From NCBI GenBank assembly GCA_018060465.1, contig JAGOVX010000005.1:1-34568 (forward strand): 34,568 nt of DNA, in the 5' to 3' direction. The stretch comes from Candidatus Saccharimonadota bacterium. Its GTDB lineage: Bacteria; Patescibacteriota; Saccharimonadia; Saccharimonadales; Saccharimonadaceae. Under the pieces are notes generated by a model. That model saw nothing but the letters and a program-made list of their open reading frames with translations. It ran no database searches and had not been told where the DNA came from. The translations under genes and the position numbers were made by a program. Below are positions 1-8,346 of the stretch, one piece after another (position 1 is the first letter of the stretch; the number at the start of each line of letters is the position of its first letter).

Positions 1-373
1 CAGTATATACCGTGCCCTTCGTATCTGAGCCCGTGTCTTTTAGTGTCAGGAGCTTGTCTACCGTTCCTGGATCATCAGTAGTTGGTGCATCTGATGCCGG
101 ACGTGACTCAGGCTTGGTTTTTGAAACTCGTGTTTTCGAATCCTTAAAATATGCATCAAGCTCGTCATCAACTTTTTTTGCTATTTCGTCACACTGCTCA
201 TCTGTATCACATTCATAGTAGCATTCACCTTTTATCGGATCATACCTTTCGTACTTTGTGCAATCGCTTGTACCAAGTCGTGTAAACCACCATACTCCCG
301 CGCCAATTACAAGTAGCAACGCAATAACTAGTAGTACGATTCGCTTCACGATTTTAGCTTTTTTATGCACCAT
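1..373 (-). CDS. Partial membrane-anchored protein, 3' part outside window
   Basis: I translated this edge reading frame by eye. It opens with ATG at 373 and runs off the left end (about 124 residues visible). The N-terminus is MVHKKAKIVKR followed by one hydrophobic segment (about residues 12-30, IVLLVIALLLVIGAGVWWF), giving a signal anchor or uncleaved signal peptide with positive-inside topology. The exported part starts with a short Cys-rich stretch (CTKYERYDPIKGECYYECDT, four Cys in about 30 residues with the next one) and then becomes Lys/Asp/Ser/Pro-rich, like a linker. No catalytic motif is visible before the sequence ends, so I do not name a function. A TATAAT box lies at 390-385, and AAAGG sits between it and the ATG. 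Confidence 0.7.
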   Translation of the reverse strand, partial: MVHKKAKIVKRIVLLVIALLLVIGAGVWWFTRLGTSDCTKYERYDPIKGECYYECDTDEQCDEIAKKVDDELDAYFKDSKTRVSKTKPESRPASDAPTTDDPGTVDKLLTLKDTGSDTKGTVYT

Positions 374-384
374 ATGTACCTTTC

Positions 385-390
385 ATTATA
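385..390 (-). promoter_or_regulatory. -10 box of the partial membrane-protein gene
   Basis: TATAAT on the minus strand, 11 nt before the ATG at 373. The AAAGG in between could act as a weak ribosome site only if transcription starts unusually early. The AT-rich stretch around 400-425 could form a weak hairpin that ends the NUDIX operon, but it is not strong enough to call a terminator. Confidence 0.5.
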
Positions 391-433
391 CTCATTCCTC
401 AACGTAAAATGTTATTTTTGTTCGTAGTTAGTT

Positions 434-1024
434 CTATGCTTCACGTTCTACCGCTCCGCGCCTGTATGTGGCGCTAGATTTTATTGGTTTTTCAAGCGAG
501 AAGTTTTGGGCCGGCACCTGCACGTATGATTCGATGTTTTGAAGCAAAAATTCATAGCAATTTGCTACATCTTCAAGTGCGCGCCCCTCACTGGCAAGCT
601 GCGCTAGTTCGTCTGTGCTTGCCCACAAAAAGTCATCCGACTCATCTTCTGCCACATTTTCTTTTGGCAATTCCAACGCCACAAATCCGTAGCACAAATC
701 TGAATGATAATGTTCGTTACCCACACTATGTGTGTTCATAGCAAACGGTACTGGGTGTGAAATGTTTCCAACATCAGCCGGCAATGATTCGGTGTGTTGC
801 AGCACAAAAAGTTCTTCGGGTGTATAGCCACTTTCTTCGCGCAGCTCGTGCACCATTGTTTGCCACGGTGTTTCATCGAGCTCAATATGCCCACCAATTT
901 GCATGTATTTTTCAATTTTGCGGTGAAAATGCACCAAGCACTTCCACTCATCATCTACCCTGCGTACAATCCACGCGCTTGCGGTCATATCGTGCTGATT
1001 TTTTTTGGTGTGAATGTGTGGCAT
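434..1024 (-). CDS. NUDIX hydrolase
   Basis: A NUDIX-family pyrophosphohydrolase of 196 residues. Such enzymes cleave nucleoside diphosphates linked to another moiety; the substrate cannot be read from sequence. The NUDIX box is at about residues 45-67 (GHIELDE...HELREESGY). It matches G-x5-E-x7-REUxEExGU except that the usual Arg is His; the metal-binding EE pair is intact. A strong AGGAGATG ribosome site lies 6-7 nt before the ATG at 1024, which decides the start over the internal Met at residue 13. The gene is last in an operon with trhO and the alpha/beta hydrolase, only 17 bp after the latter, and its ribosome site sits in that gap. It is a housecleaning candidate with unknown specificity. 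Confidence 0.88.
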   Translation of the reverse strand: MPHIHTKKNQHDMTASAWIVRRVDDEWKCLVHFHRKIEKYMQIGGHIELDETPWQTMVHELREESGYTPEELFVLQHTESLPADVGNISHPVPFAMNTHSVGNEHYHSDLCYGFVALELPKENVAEDESDDFLWASTDELAQLASEGRALEDVANCYEFLLQNIESYVQVPAQNFSLEKPIKSSATYRRGAVEREA

Positions 1025-1041
1025 TGTTTCATCTCCTTACA

Positions 1042-1800
1042 TTACGCGATAGCATCGAGCCATTTCGCGGTATTTTCAAATACCTGCAAAAGCATCTCGT
1101 CACTCTCATCAAATGAATGCCCAGCATTTGGTATTGTTACAAAATTTTTCTTCGTCGGAATAGCATCAACATACAGGTGCTGGAATTTATATATCACACT
1201 TTTATCGCCGGATATGATTTCAACCGGATACGAAATGCTGCTCGCTAACTGTGAAGTATCTCCCAGGCTTTGATTCAATTTTTGCGCACCAATAGGACGC
1301 ATTGACCCAGGGCCATCCACACTAATCAACATATGATCAGACTTCTCGCTCCAGTTTCGTTTCACATCACCGCCATTGCTCCACGCCAATCCGTGACTTG
1401 GATCCCACAGCACTGCACCATCAATACCCACATTACTGCCTAAGATTGTCAGCCCGCCATAGCTGTGACCTATTGCGAAAATTTTATCTACTTTTAAACC
1501 TTGCAAATATGCAACGCATTCTTTGAAATCTGCAATATGCGTTTCGAGCGTACAGTCGATGGCGTCACGGTATTCGCTTCCATAGCTATACATATACAAT
1601 GCCAATGTTGTATACCCACGCTCGTGCAGAAATCTAGACCCCAAATACAGCAATAGCGATTTGGGTGAACCTATGAGACCATGCATCATCACTACAACGC
1701 GTGAATTTGCATCCAATGTGCCTCTCAGTATTCCGTGAAGCTTTTTTCCGTCTGCAAGCGAAATCTCAAAGTGAGTCTCGTCAGCGGAAGTATAATTCAT
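1042..1800 (-). CDS. Alpha/beta hydrolase family protein
   Basis: A 252-residue cytosolic serine hydrolase of the alpha/beta fold. Visible elements are the oxyanion-hole segment HGLIGSP (about residue 40), the nucleophile elbow GHSYGG with Ser113, a likely acid in SGDKS (Asp199) and the catalytic His in NAGHSF (His228). The order and spacing match a complete catalytic triad. There is no signal peptide. The family includes esterases, lipases and acyl-transfer enzymes; the C-terminal wording (KKNFVTIPNAGHSFDE) resembles dienelactone hydrolase-like or lysophospholipase-like members, but the substrate is unknown. It starts one base after the trhO stop (TAATATG), so it is translationally coupled, and is followed by the NUDIX gene in the same operon. 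Confidence 0.85.
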   Translation of the reverse strand: MNYTSADETHFEISLADGKKLHGILRGTLDANSRVVVMMHGLIGSPKSLLLYLGSRFLHERGYTTLALYMYSYGSEYRDAIDCTLETHIADFKECVAYLQGLKVDKIFAIGHSYGGLTILGSNVGIDGAVLWDPSHGLAWSNGGDVKRNWSEKSDHMLISVDGPGSMRPIGAQKLNQSLGDTSQLASSISYPVEIISGDKSVIYKFQHLYVDAIPTKKNFVTIPNAGHSFDESDEMLLQVFENTAKWLDAIA

Positions 1801-1801
1801 A

Positions 1802-2707
1802 TTAGGCTACTACTTTCGCTTCATGCTTTTTCTTGCATTCGTTGGTATGAAACAATAATGCGGGGTTTTCTTTGCAGTTTTCACATATCAGCACTAGGTC
1901 GTTGCATTCGCTGTGAGCGCAGTTTTCAAAGTTGCTGGTTTTGCCGTTGCAGTGCGTACATTCACCAATTGTTTTAGTATGATCGCTGAAATTCACTGTC
2001 ATGCGGTTATCGAACACGCGCAGGCTACCTTCCCACAATCCATCGTCGCCATATTTTTCGCCGTATTTCACTATGCCGCCATCAATTTGATAGACGTCTG
2101 TAAACCCGCGTTTCTTCATCATGGCACTAATCACTTCGCAGCGAATGCCGCCCGTGCAGTAGCTAATTACTTTTTTGTTTTTGATATCATCGTATTTATC
2201 GCTCTCAAGTTCGGCAATAAAATCTCGGCTGGTATTGGTATTTGGCACCACCGCGTTTTTGAATTTGCCAATCTTGGCTTCGTGCTCGTTGCGACCATCA
2301 AAAAACACCACGTCATCGCCGTATTTTTCGACCATTTCGTTTACTTGCTCTGGTTTTAGATGTTTTCCGCCACCAATCACGCCGTCCATATCTACATCAA
2401 ACTCATCATCGCTATTTTTAAACCCAACAAGTTCGCGTCGGTGCTTTACACTCATGCGCGGGAAATCTTCGCCGGTGCCGTCTGACCATTTCCACACAAT
2501 ATCTTTGAACCCTGGATATTGCTTGGTTGCCTTGACGTACGCCTTGCACGCATCAACATCACCACCCACCGTGCCATTTATCCCATGCCGACTTACCAAA
2601 ATCCGGCCCTTCAGCCCCAGGCTATCGCACAAGGTTTTTTGCCACAGCTTCACAGCCTCTGGATCGGTAATAGGAGTAAATTTGTAATACAGAAGAATTT
2701 TTTGCAT
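1802..2707 (-). CDS. trhO: tRNA uridine(34) hydroxylase, rhodanese-like
   Basis: This 301-residue protein matches the YceA/TrhO family, which makes 5-hydroxyuridine at the wobble position U34 of tRNAs. An N-terminal ferredoxin-like region (GRILVSRHGINGTVGG, about residues 35-50) is followed by a rhodanese domain with the active-site loop SYCTGGIRCE, Cys184. The C-terminus carries a Cys cluster (CTHCNGK, CAHSEC, CENC) typical of the longer family members and probably binding metal. The ATG at 2707 has no ribosome site. A TATACT box sits 8 nt upstream, so the mRNA is probably leaderless. It is the first gene of the trhO - hydrolase - NUDIX operon. It shares the theme of U34 modification with mnmA later in the window. 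Confidence 0.9.
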   Translation of the reverse strand: MQKILLYYKFTPITDPEAVKLWQKTLCDSLGLKGRILVSRHGINGTVGGDVDACKAYVKATKQYPGFKDIVWKWSDGTGEDFPRMSVKHRRELVGFKNSDDEFDVDMDGVIGGGKHLKPEQVNEMVEKYGDDVVFFDGRNEHEAKIGKFKNAVVPNTNTSRDFIAELESDKYDDIKNKKVISYCTGGIRCEVISAMMKKRGFTDVYQIDGGIVKYGEKYGDDGLWEGSLRVFDNRMTVNFSDHTKTIGECTHCNGKTSNFENCAHSECNDLVLICENCKENPALLFHTNECKKKHEAKVVA

Positions 2708-2714
2708 ATATCTA

Positions 2715-2731
2715 CAGTATATCGTATACTG
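2715..2731. promoter_or_regulatory. Palindromic bidirectional -10 element
   Basis: CAGTATA-TCG-TATACTG is a perfect inverted repeat with 7-bp arms and a 3-bp centre. Each arm holds a TATACT -10 hexamer facing outward: leftward (2721-2716), 8 nt from the trhO ATG, and rightward (2725-2730), 9 nt from the ATG of the small reading frame at 2740. It may therefore be a divergent promoter with mirrored -10 boxes. It could instead, or also, be a repressor operator. No clear -35 is seen on either side. Confidence 0.55.
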
Positions 2732-2739
2732 AAATAACT

Positions 2740-2793
2740 ATGAAGTCTTGGGCTTCCTCTACTCGTGTACGTTTGGACGAGCCAAACCGCTAG
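2740..2793 (+). CDS. Possible 17-aa leader peptide upstream of ABC genes
   Basis: This short frame encodes MKSWASSTRVRLDEPNR and lies between the palindromic promoter and the first ABC exporter. It would be leaderless, since its ATG is 9 nt after TATACT. Two small perfect stems overlap it: 2742-2756 (GAAGTC/GGCTTC, loop TTG) and 2771-2787 (GTTTGG/CCAAAC). Ribosome-mediated attenuation by a leader peptide is established for the Bacillus bmrCD ABC exporter (leader BmrB). The analogy here is my inference, and no T-tract terminator is visible before the transporter gene. It may be non-coding. Confidence 0.35.
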   Translation: MKSWASSTRVRLDEPNR

Positions 2794-2846
2794 CGATATC
2801 TTACATAAATACGTATACTAATTACTAGAAAAATAGGAGAATTCTT

Positions 2847-4601
2847 TTGCAAAAACAAACCTTAGTATTATTTTGGAAATTTGCCAAGCGCTATGCCATG
2901 CAGCGCAATTTCGCATTGCTCTTTTCTTTCCTAGCAGTCATCACCAATGGAATCGTTGCGCAGTACGTATTATCGCGGTTCATTGATACATTGCAGACAG
3001 GCGATATCACTCTCGCGAATAGCTGGACGCTTATTGCGACGTATGGTGCCCTTACTTTTTTCGGTGATGTGATTTTATGGCGACTGGCACTCTATTTTAC
3101 CTGGAGCTTTGAAATAAAAGGTCAACGAGATGCGTATTTAGCAATTTTCCAAAAATTATCCAATGAAAGTTTGGATTTTCACGCCAACCGTTTTGGTGGT
3201 TCACTTGTAAGTCAAAGTACCAAGTTTGTCGGCGCGTTCGAACGCTTTTGGGACATGATAATTTGGAGTACCGTTCCAGTTCTTTCTACTGTGCTTGGAT
3301 CTGTGGTTACACTCTCTATTCTTGGTCTCTGGCAGTATGCGGTATTTCTTGCCATATATTCCGTTACGTTTGGCGTAATCGTATACTACGGATCACGTTT
3401 CTTGAACGGAAGAAATAAACATGAAGCCGACAAAAGCAACTACGCCAATGGCTACCTTGCCGATATGATCGCCAACATCTCGACAGTCAAAGCATTTGGT
3501 CGCGAAAAATACGAGCAATCAGAAGCTACCAAACACATTGGTTCCTGGCATACTGCATCAACCCGTCTAAAATGGGGTGTACTGGGTGCTACGTCAGTAT
3601 TTAGTACTGTGTATGCGCTCGGTGCAATTGCCGCGTTTCTATTTGCAGTGCTGGGTGCCCAGTACGGTATGGCATCGGCCGGCATAGTGTATTTGGTATT
3701 TATCTATGCACTCAACATCAATCGTCAGCTATGGGAGCTCAACAACATTACACGTCAATATAGCCGTGTTATTGGTGATTCATATGAAATGACAAAAATA
3801 CTAAACAAGTCCTATGACCTAGTGGATCACACTACCAAAGCACTTGTACCAAAAAGCGGCGAAATCGTGTTTCATACCGTATCGTTTACCTACGAAGCGG
3901 ATGCGACAAATCATGTGTTTGATAATTTTGATCTTACAATTCCGGCCGGACAGCGCGTGGGAATTGTGGGTCATAGTGGCTCAGGCAAAACTACGCTGAC
4001 TAAAATTCTGCTACGTTTTTCCAATATTACACATGGAACCATTGCAATTGATGGGCAGGATATTAGTAACATAACCCAACAAAGCCTGCATGAAGCAATT
4101 GCCTATGTCGCGCAGGAACCCATGCTGTTTCACCGTAGCTTGCGCGAAAATATTTCGTACGGAAAACACGACGCAAGTCTTGATGAAATCATCCAGGTTG
4201 CCAAACGCGCACATGCCGATGATTTTATCATGCAACTCAAGGATGGCTACGAAACTATGGTTGGTGAACGCGGTGTCAAACTGAGCGGCGGACAGCGCCA
4301 GCGAATTGCGATTGCACGGGCAATGTTGAAAAACGCGCCGATCTTGGTCCTGGACGAAGCCACCAGCGCGCTCGATAGCGAAAGCGAAAAGTTGATCCAG
4401 GCAAGTCTGGGTGATCTAATGAAGAACCGCACTAGTATTGTGATTGCGCATCGCCTTAGCACCATCGCCAAGCTTGACCGAATTATTGTGCTCGATAATG
4501 GCAAGATTGTCGAAGACGGTACTCACGCAGAGCTACTGAAAAATAATGGAACCTACGCAAAACTTTGGAGCCATCAAAGTGGAGGATTTATCGAAGAATG
4601 A
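2847..4601 (+). CDS. ABC exporter, fused membrane and ATPase domains (1 of 3)
   Basis: A 584-residue type I ABC exporter half-transporter. The N-terminal part (about residues 15-310) has several hydrophobic segments of an ABC exporter membrane domain. The C-terminal ATPase has Walker A GHSGSGKTT (about residue 374), the Q-loop region AYVAQEP, signature KLSGGQRQR (about 479), Walker B ILVLDEATS (about 503) and an H-loop IAHRLST, so it should be active. The start is TTG at 2847, chosen because AGGAGA lies 6 nt upstream and no ATG fits. A TATACT at 2814-2819 could be its own -10. The stop overlaps the next gene by ATGA, so the two subunits probably form a heterodimer. The substrate is unknown; drug, lipid or peptide export are all possible. 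Confidence 0.9.
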   Translation: MQKQTLVLFWKFAKRYAMQRNFALLFSFLAVITNGIVAQYVLSRFIDTLQTGDITLANSWTLIATYGALTFFGDVILWRLALYFTWSFEIKGQRDAYLAIFQKLSNESLDFHANRFGGSLVSQSTKFVGAFERFWDMIIWSTVPVLSTVLGSVVTLSILGLWQYAVFLAIYSVTFGVIVYYGSRFLNGRNKHEADKSNYANGYLADMIANISTVKAFGREKYEQSEATKHIGSWHTASTRLKWGVLGATSVFSTVYALGAIAAFLFAVLGAQYGMASAGIVYLVFIYALNINRQLWELNNITRQYSRVIGDSYEMTKILNKSYDLVDHTTKALVPKSGEIVFHTVSFTYEADATNHVFDNFDLTIPAGQRVGIVGHSGSGKTTLTKILLRFSNITHGTIAIDGQDISNITQQSLHEAIAYVAQEPMLFHRSLRENISYGKHDASLDEIIQVAKRAHADDFIMQLKDGYETMVGERGVKLSGGQRQRIAIARAMLKNAPILVLDEATSALDSESEKLIQASLGDLMKNRTSIVIAHRLSTIAKLDRIIVLDNGKIVEDGTHAELLKNNGTYAKLWSHQSGGFIEE

Positions 4602-6379
4602 AACTATTTACTCGTGCCGACAGCAAAACTGTAAAACAAACGCTCGCGATCTATAAAGCAACGCTTGGTAGTGAAAAAAAGCGTCTTGTGATTGCTGCGA
4701 TATTGATCCCGTTGCACCAACTTTTCTATGTTGTATTACTGCCGCTACTCCTTAGTCTTTACACACAAAACTTACTCGAGCATTCACCAAATAGTACGTA
4801 TCAATGGTGGCTGATCGCCGGAATGGTAGGGGTCGGGATCGGGGCGCTCGTATGTTCACGCTTCGGCTTTATTGCGCTGTTTAATCATCAGGAACGCATG
4901 ACAACACACCTTACGGAATACGCGGCGAACGGGCTGCTTTCGCATAGCTATGCGTTTTTTACCAAAAACAAAGTAGGCGCACTTGCCGGTGAGGTAAATA
5001 CCTTTAGCCGATCGTATCTTAGTTTGATGGATACTATATTTCTTCAAGCAAGCAGCGTCGTAATCAATTTTATTGCCAGTATTATTATTGTGGCGTGTAT
5101 TGCCCCACTGATGCTTCCGGCAATCATTGGCATGACATTTGTCGTGATATACCTCGCGCTGCGTTCATACCTCAAGCGAAGTCCGTATCGCACAAAGCGA
5201 AAAGAGTTGCAATCGCAACTCATGGGATCGATCGGTGATGTTATTGGTAACCAAACATTAGTGCGCATGTTTGGTCGACGTCATCATGAAGTTGAAACGC
5301 TCATTACGCAGCGAAGGGCGATAGAAAAAGTAGCAAGTGAAGAAATTAAAATTCTTGAAGATGGCGCCGAGCTGCGTCTGGGCTTTTTAATCGCCGCACA
5401 AATCGCAACCTTGAGTCTTTGTGGATGGCTGTATAGCAACAACCTACTGGGTATTGCGGCGCTTGTATTCATACTCACCTATCTTGGACGTGTCACAAGC
5501 GGTCTTTTTGCTATCAACAGCACCGTACGCATGGCAGAGCAAGCGTTTCTTGACGCATCCAAAGTAACAGAAATTCTATCATCTAGTAGCGAAGTTATCG
5601 ATGCACCACACGCGAAAAAAATCACTGTTAGTAAAGGCGCGCTACGCTTTGACGCAGTACACTTTGCGTATAGTGATGTTCAAAACCAAGCTGTCTTTTC
5701 TGGTGTAAATTTGCATATTCCTGCCGGACAAAGTGTTGGATTGGTGGGGCGAAGTGGTGGCGGTAAAACAACGCTTACTCACTTGTTGCTACGCTATATG
5801 GATATCCAATCAGGCAGTATTACGATTGACGGCCAAGATATTGCACATGTTACACAGGATAGTCTGCGCGGTAGCATCGCCTATGTTCCGCAAGATCCCT
5901 TTTTGTTTCACCGTACCTTGCGAGAAAATATCGCCTACGGCAACCCCGACGCGAGTGACGAGGCTATTATTGTAGCCGTCAAAAAAGCAAACGCCTGGGA
6001 ATTTGTTCAAAAGCTCCCTCATGGTCTTGATACTGTTGTTGGTGAACGTGGCGTAAAACTAAGTGGTGGTCAGCGGCAGCGCATTGCCATTGCGCGAGCA
6101 ATACTGAAAGATGCACCAATTTTAGTCCTGGACGAAGCCACCAGTGCACTGGATAGCGAGAGCGAAAAGCTGATTCAAAACGCGCTCGAAACACTCATGA
6201 AAGATCGCACGTCAATTGTGATTGCCCACCGGCTTTCTACCATCGCCAAGCTGGACAGAATTATTGTACTCGATGATGGCAAGATCGTTGAAGACAACAC
6301 CCACCAAGCGCTCCTTGCTAAAAATGGTATCTACGCCAAGCTATGGTCGCACCAGAGTGGTGGGTTTATAGAAGATTAA
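4598..6379 (+). CDS. ABC exporter, fused membrane and ATPase domains (2 of 3)
   Basis: A 593-residue type I ABC exporter half-transporter, likely partner of the preceding gene. The ATG at 4598 overlaps the upstream TGA (ATGA); GGAGG lies 12 nt before it. A longer frame reaching back to 4565 is unlikely because it would run further into the previous coding sequence. The membrane domain is followed by Walker A GRSGGGKTT (about 383), signature KLSGGQRQR, Walker B ILVLDEATS and H-loop IAHRLST, all canonical. The last 110 residues are nearly identical to those of the first exporter, whereas the membrane domains differ greatly. Both end in a shared LWSHQSGGFIE tail. This suggests an old tandem duplication with the ATPase kept alike by conversion or constraint. 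Confidence 0.9.
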   Translation: MKLFTRADSKTVKQTLAIYKATLGSEKKRLVIAAILIPLHQLFYVVLLPLLLSLYTQNLLEHSPNSTYQWWLIAGMVGVGIGALVCSRFGFIALFNHQERMTTHLTEYAANGLLSHSYAFFTKNKVGALAGEVNTFSRSYLSLMDTIFLQASSVVINFIASIIIVACIAPLMLPAIIGMTFVVIYLALRSYLKRSPYRTKRKELQSQLMGSIGDVIGNQTLVRMFGRRHHEVETLITQRRAIEKVASEEIKILEDGAELRLGFLIAAQIATLSLCGWLYSNNLLGIAALVFILTYLGRVTSGLFAINSTVRMAEQAFLDASKVTEILSSSSEVIDAPHAKKITVSKGALRFDAVHFAYSDVQNQAVFSGVNLHIPAGQSVGLVGRSGGGKTTLTHLLLRYMDIQSGSITIDGQDIAHVTQDSLRGSIAYVPQDPFLFHRTLRENIAYGNPDASDEAIIVAVKKANAWEFVQKLPHGLDTVVGERGVKLSGGQRQRIAIARAILKDAPILVLDEATSALDSESEKLIQNALETLMKDRTSIVIAHRLSTIAKLDRIIVLDDGKIVEDNTHQALLAKNGIYAKLWSHQSGGFIED

Positions 6380-6541
6380 GCTTGTGCTTGCATACTGCCT
6401 ACAATGTTGCTAAAGTAGTAAATATTATTATCGTAACGGAAAGGCGAATCATACAATGAAACTACTTAGAATTATCGCCAACGTTACGCGTTGCGTTTAG
6501 CATAAAACTTGTAAAATATTTATACATTATCGGAGTGCCGC
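6380..6541 (+). other. 162-bp gap between ABC genes with a tiny reading frame
   Basis: This gap separates the second and third exporters. It holds a 14-codon frame, ATG 6456 to TAG 6500 (MKLLRIIANVTRCV), preceded by GGAAAGG. The stem CAACG/CGTTG lies at its end. TACATT at about 6525 may be a -10 for the third exporter. The frame could be a leader peptide, like the one before the first exporter, or chance. I see no terminator. Confidence 0.3.
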
Positions 6542-8317
6542 ATGGCCCATACAACACATTATTCCTCGCGAATGATAGGAGTTCGCTCGTATCTACATTT
6601 TATTCGTGGCTACAGACTCAAGCTACTAGTCGTACTTGTACTATTTTTTAGTGCCAACATTTTATTGGCGCTGATACCGATTTTTATTGGTGGTTTAGTA
6701 ACCGCTATATCAAGCAAGGTAGTGCATATGGATATCGCTTGGCAACATGCGTGGATATTGATTGCACTTAGCTCATTTCATGATATCGCGTGGCGAATGT
6801 CAGAACTTGCCTATCTTTATTTTCTAAATGAAATCCCAAATAGGTACGAGACGCATATATTCCAGGCGGTTGCCCGTAAACCCTACGCATACTTTGTCGA
6901 TAAGTTAACCGGTAAAATCGGAGGCTACGTTACAAATCTTGGTACTGAATTTCGTAGATTCATTGAAGTACTTACCTATGATTCCAGTGGGCACATCGTA
7001 GGACTTGGCACTACCATATTTATCCTCGCAACGCTTAACTGGCAGTCGGTTGCAATATTTATTACTGGTTTGGTTGGCATGTTTATAGTTGGGCGTAGTA
7101 CACTTCGAAAAAGTATGAAGCTTGAATCGGTCGCTACAGATATCGCTTCGAGTAAAAATGGCATTCTCTACGATGCAATAGCAAACTATCCGTCTGTGAA
7201 AGCGTTTCGTGCTACCGAAGCAGAGGTTCAAACGATTGCCCATGAACAAGAAAAAGCAATTGCAGCAAACAAACGTGCATCATTCAGTGGTATTATTTTC
7301 TGGGCATCAATGTCGCTATTTGTTCGACACTTTATATGGATAGCGATATTGCTTGTAAATACATGGCTGTTTAGTACGGGCAAGCTTTCGGTTGGCCAGT
7401 TTGCAACACTACTGAGTGCTATCCTTGTTTTTGCAAATACCATATGGAATGCCATATGGAGTATTTCACAACTTGGACAACAATTCGCACGTATTAACGA
7501 AGCTCACGAATATTTGTTTGGAGATGCTATGCCTACTTCCGCTGCGATACCACCTATTAAAAACCTAACGTTTCAACACACGCTTCGTATCGAAAATCTA
7601 TCCTTTGCATATCCAGATAAGCCCGAAACACGTGTGCTAAAAGATATTACCCTTTCAATTCGTCATGGAGAAAAGATTGGCATCGTGGGGCACAGCGGCA
7701 GTGGTAAAAGTACCCTTACGAAAATTATGCTAGGGCTTTACGAGGCGCCACCAACGTCATTTTTCTTGGATGATGTAGCCGTCACGACGGAACAGCTATC
7801 CGAACGTATGTCCTATGTGCCACAGGATACTGCGTTGTTTCATCGCTCAATTGCTGACAATATTGCGTACGGTAATTCTGCCGCGACACAAGCCAAGATA
7901 GAAGATGCTGCGAAATATGCGTTCGTGCATGATTTTATATTAGAGCTGCCTGATGGATACAACACATTAGTTGGTGAACGCGGCGTTAAATTAAGTGGTG
8001 GTCAACGACAACGAGTTGCAATAGCTCGCGCAATTTTAGCAAACAAACAAATACTTATTTTGGATGAAGCAACAAGTGCGCTGGACTCAGAAAGTGAGCA
8101 CCACATTCAGGAAAGTCTTGAAAGCTTAATGAAACACCGTACATCAATCGTCATTGCACACAGGCTTTCCACCTTACGTGCAATGGACAGAATTTTGGTA
8201 ATGGAAAAAGGTCGTATTGTAGAAGAAGGCACCCATGACGAGCTGCTTGCAAAGAAAGGCGCATATCAAAAACTATGGGCTCACCAAAGTGGTGGGTTTA
8301 TACGAAGCGACACGTAA
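6542..8317 (+). CDS. ABC exporter, fused membrane and ATPase domains (3 of 3)
   Basis: A 591-residue type I ABC exporter with complete ATPase motifs: Walker A GHSGSGKST (about 383), Q-loop SYVPQDT, signature KLSGGQRQR, Walker B ILILDEATS and H-loop IAHRLST. The start ATG at 6542 has GGAG 6 nt upstream. The nucleotide-binding domain is clearly paralogous to the first two exporters and keeps their unusual LW(A/S)HQSGGFI tail, but it is more divergent. Its separate promoter region suggests it may act as a homodimer or be regulated apart from the pair. The membrane domain begins with a longer hydrophilic N-terminus (MAHTTHYSSRMIGVRSYLHF). The substrate is unknown. The gene ends 29 bp from the convergent mazG-like gene. 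Confidence 0.9.
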   Translation: MAHTTHYSSRMIGVRSYLHFIRGYRLKLLVVLVLFFSANILLALIPIFIGGLVTAISSKVVHMDIAWQHAWILIALSSFHDIAWRMSELAYLYFLNEIPNRYETHIFQAVARKPYAYFVDKLTGKIGGYVTNLGTEFRRFIEVLTYDSSGHIVGLGTTIFILATLNWQSVAIFITGLVGMFIVGRSTLRKSMKLESVATDIASSKNGILYDAIANYPSVKAFRATEAEVQTIAHEQEKAIAANKRASFSGIIFWASMSLFVRHFIWIAILLVNTWLFSTGKLSVGQFATLLSAILVFANTIWNAIWSISQLGQQFARINEAHEYLFGDAMPTSAAIPPIKNLTFQHTLRIENLSFAYPDKPETRVLKDITLSIRHGEKIGIVGHSGSGKSTLTKIMLGLYEAPPTSFFLDDVAVTTEQLSERMSYVPQDTALFHRSIADNIAYGNSAATQAKIEDAAKYAFVHDFILELPDGYNTLVGERGVKLSGGQRQRVAIARAILANKQILILDEATSALDSESEHHIQESLESLMKHRTSIVIAHRLSTLRAMDRILVMEKGRIVEEGTHDELLAKKGAYQKLWAHQSGGFIRSDT

Positions 8318-8346
8318 GCTTCTTTATAGGAAAAGTCATTGCCGAG

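Noticed and set aside
757-1273. Long plus-strand frames opposite the NUDIX and hydrolase genes
   Set aside because: They are antisense to two well-supported genes, have no ribosome site and no recognisable protein features. Other antisense frames of 60-170 codons across the window were rejected for the same reason.
6380-6541. Terminator between ABC exporters 2 and 3
   Set aside because: Only a 5-bp stem is present, without a T-tract.
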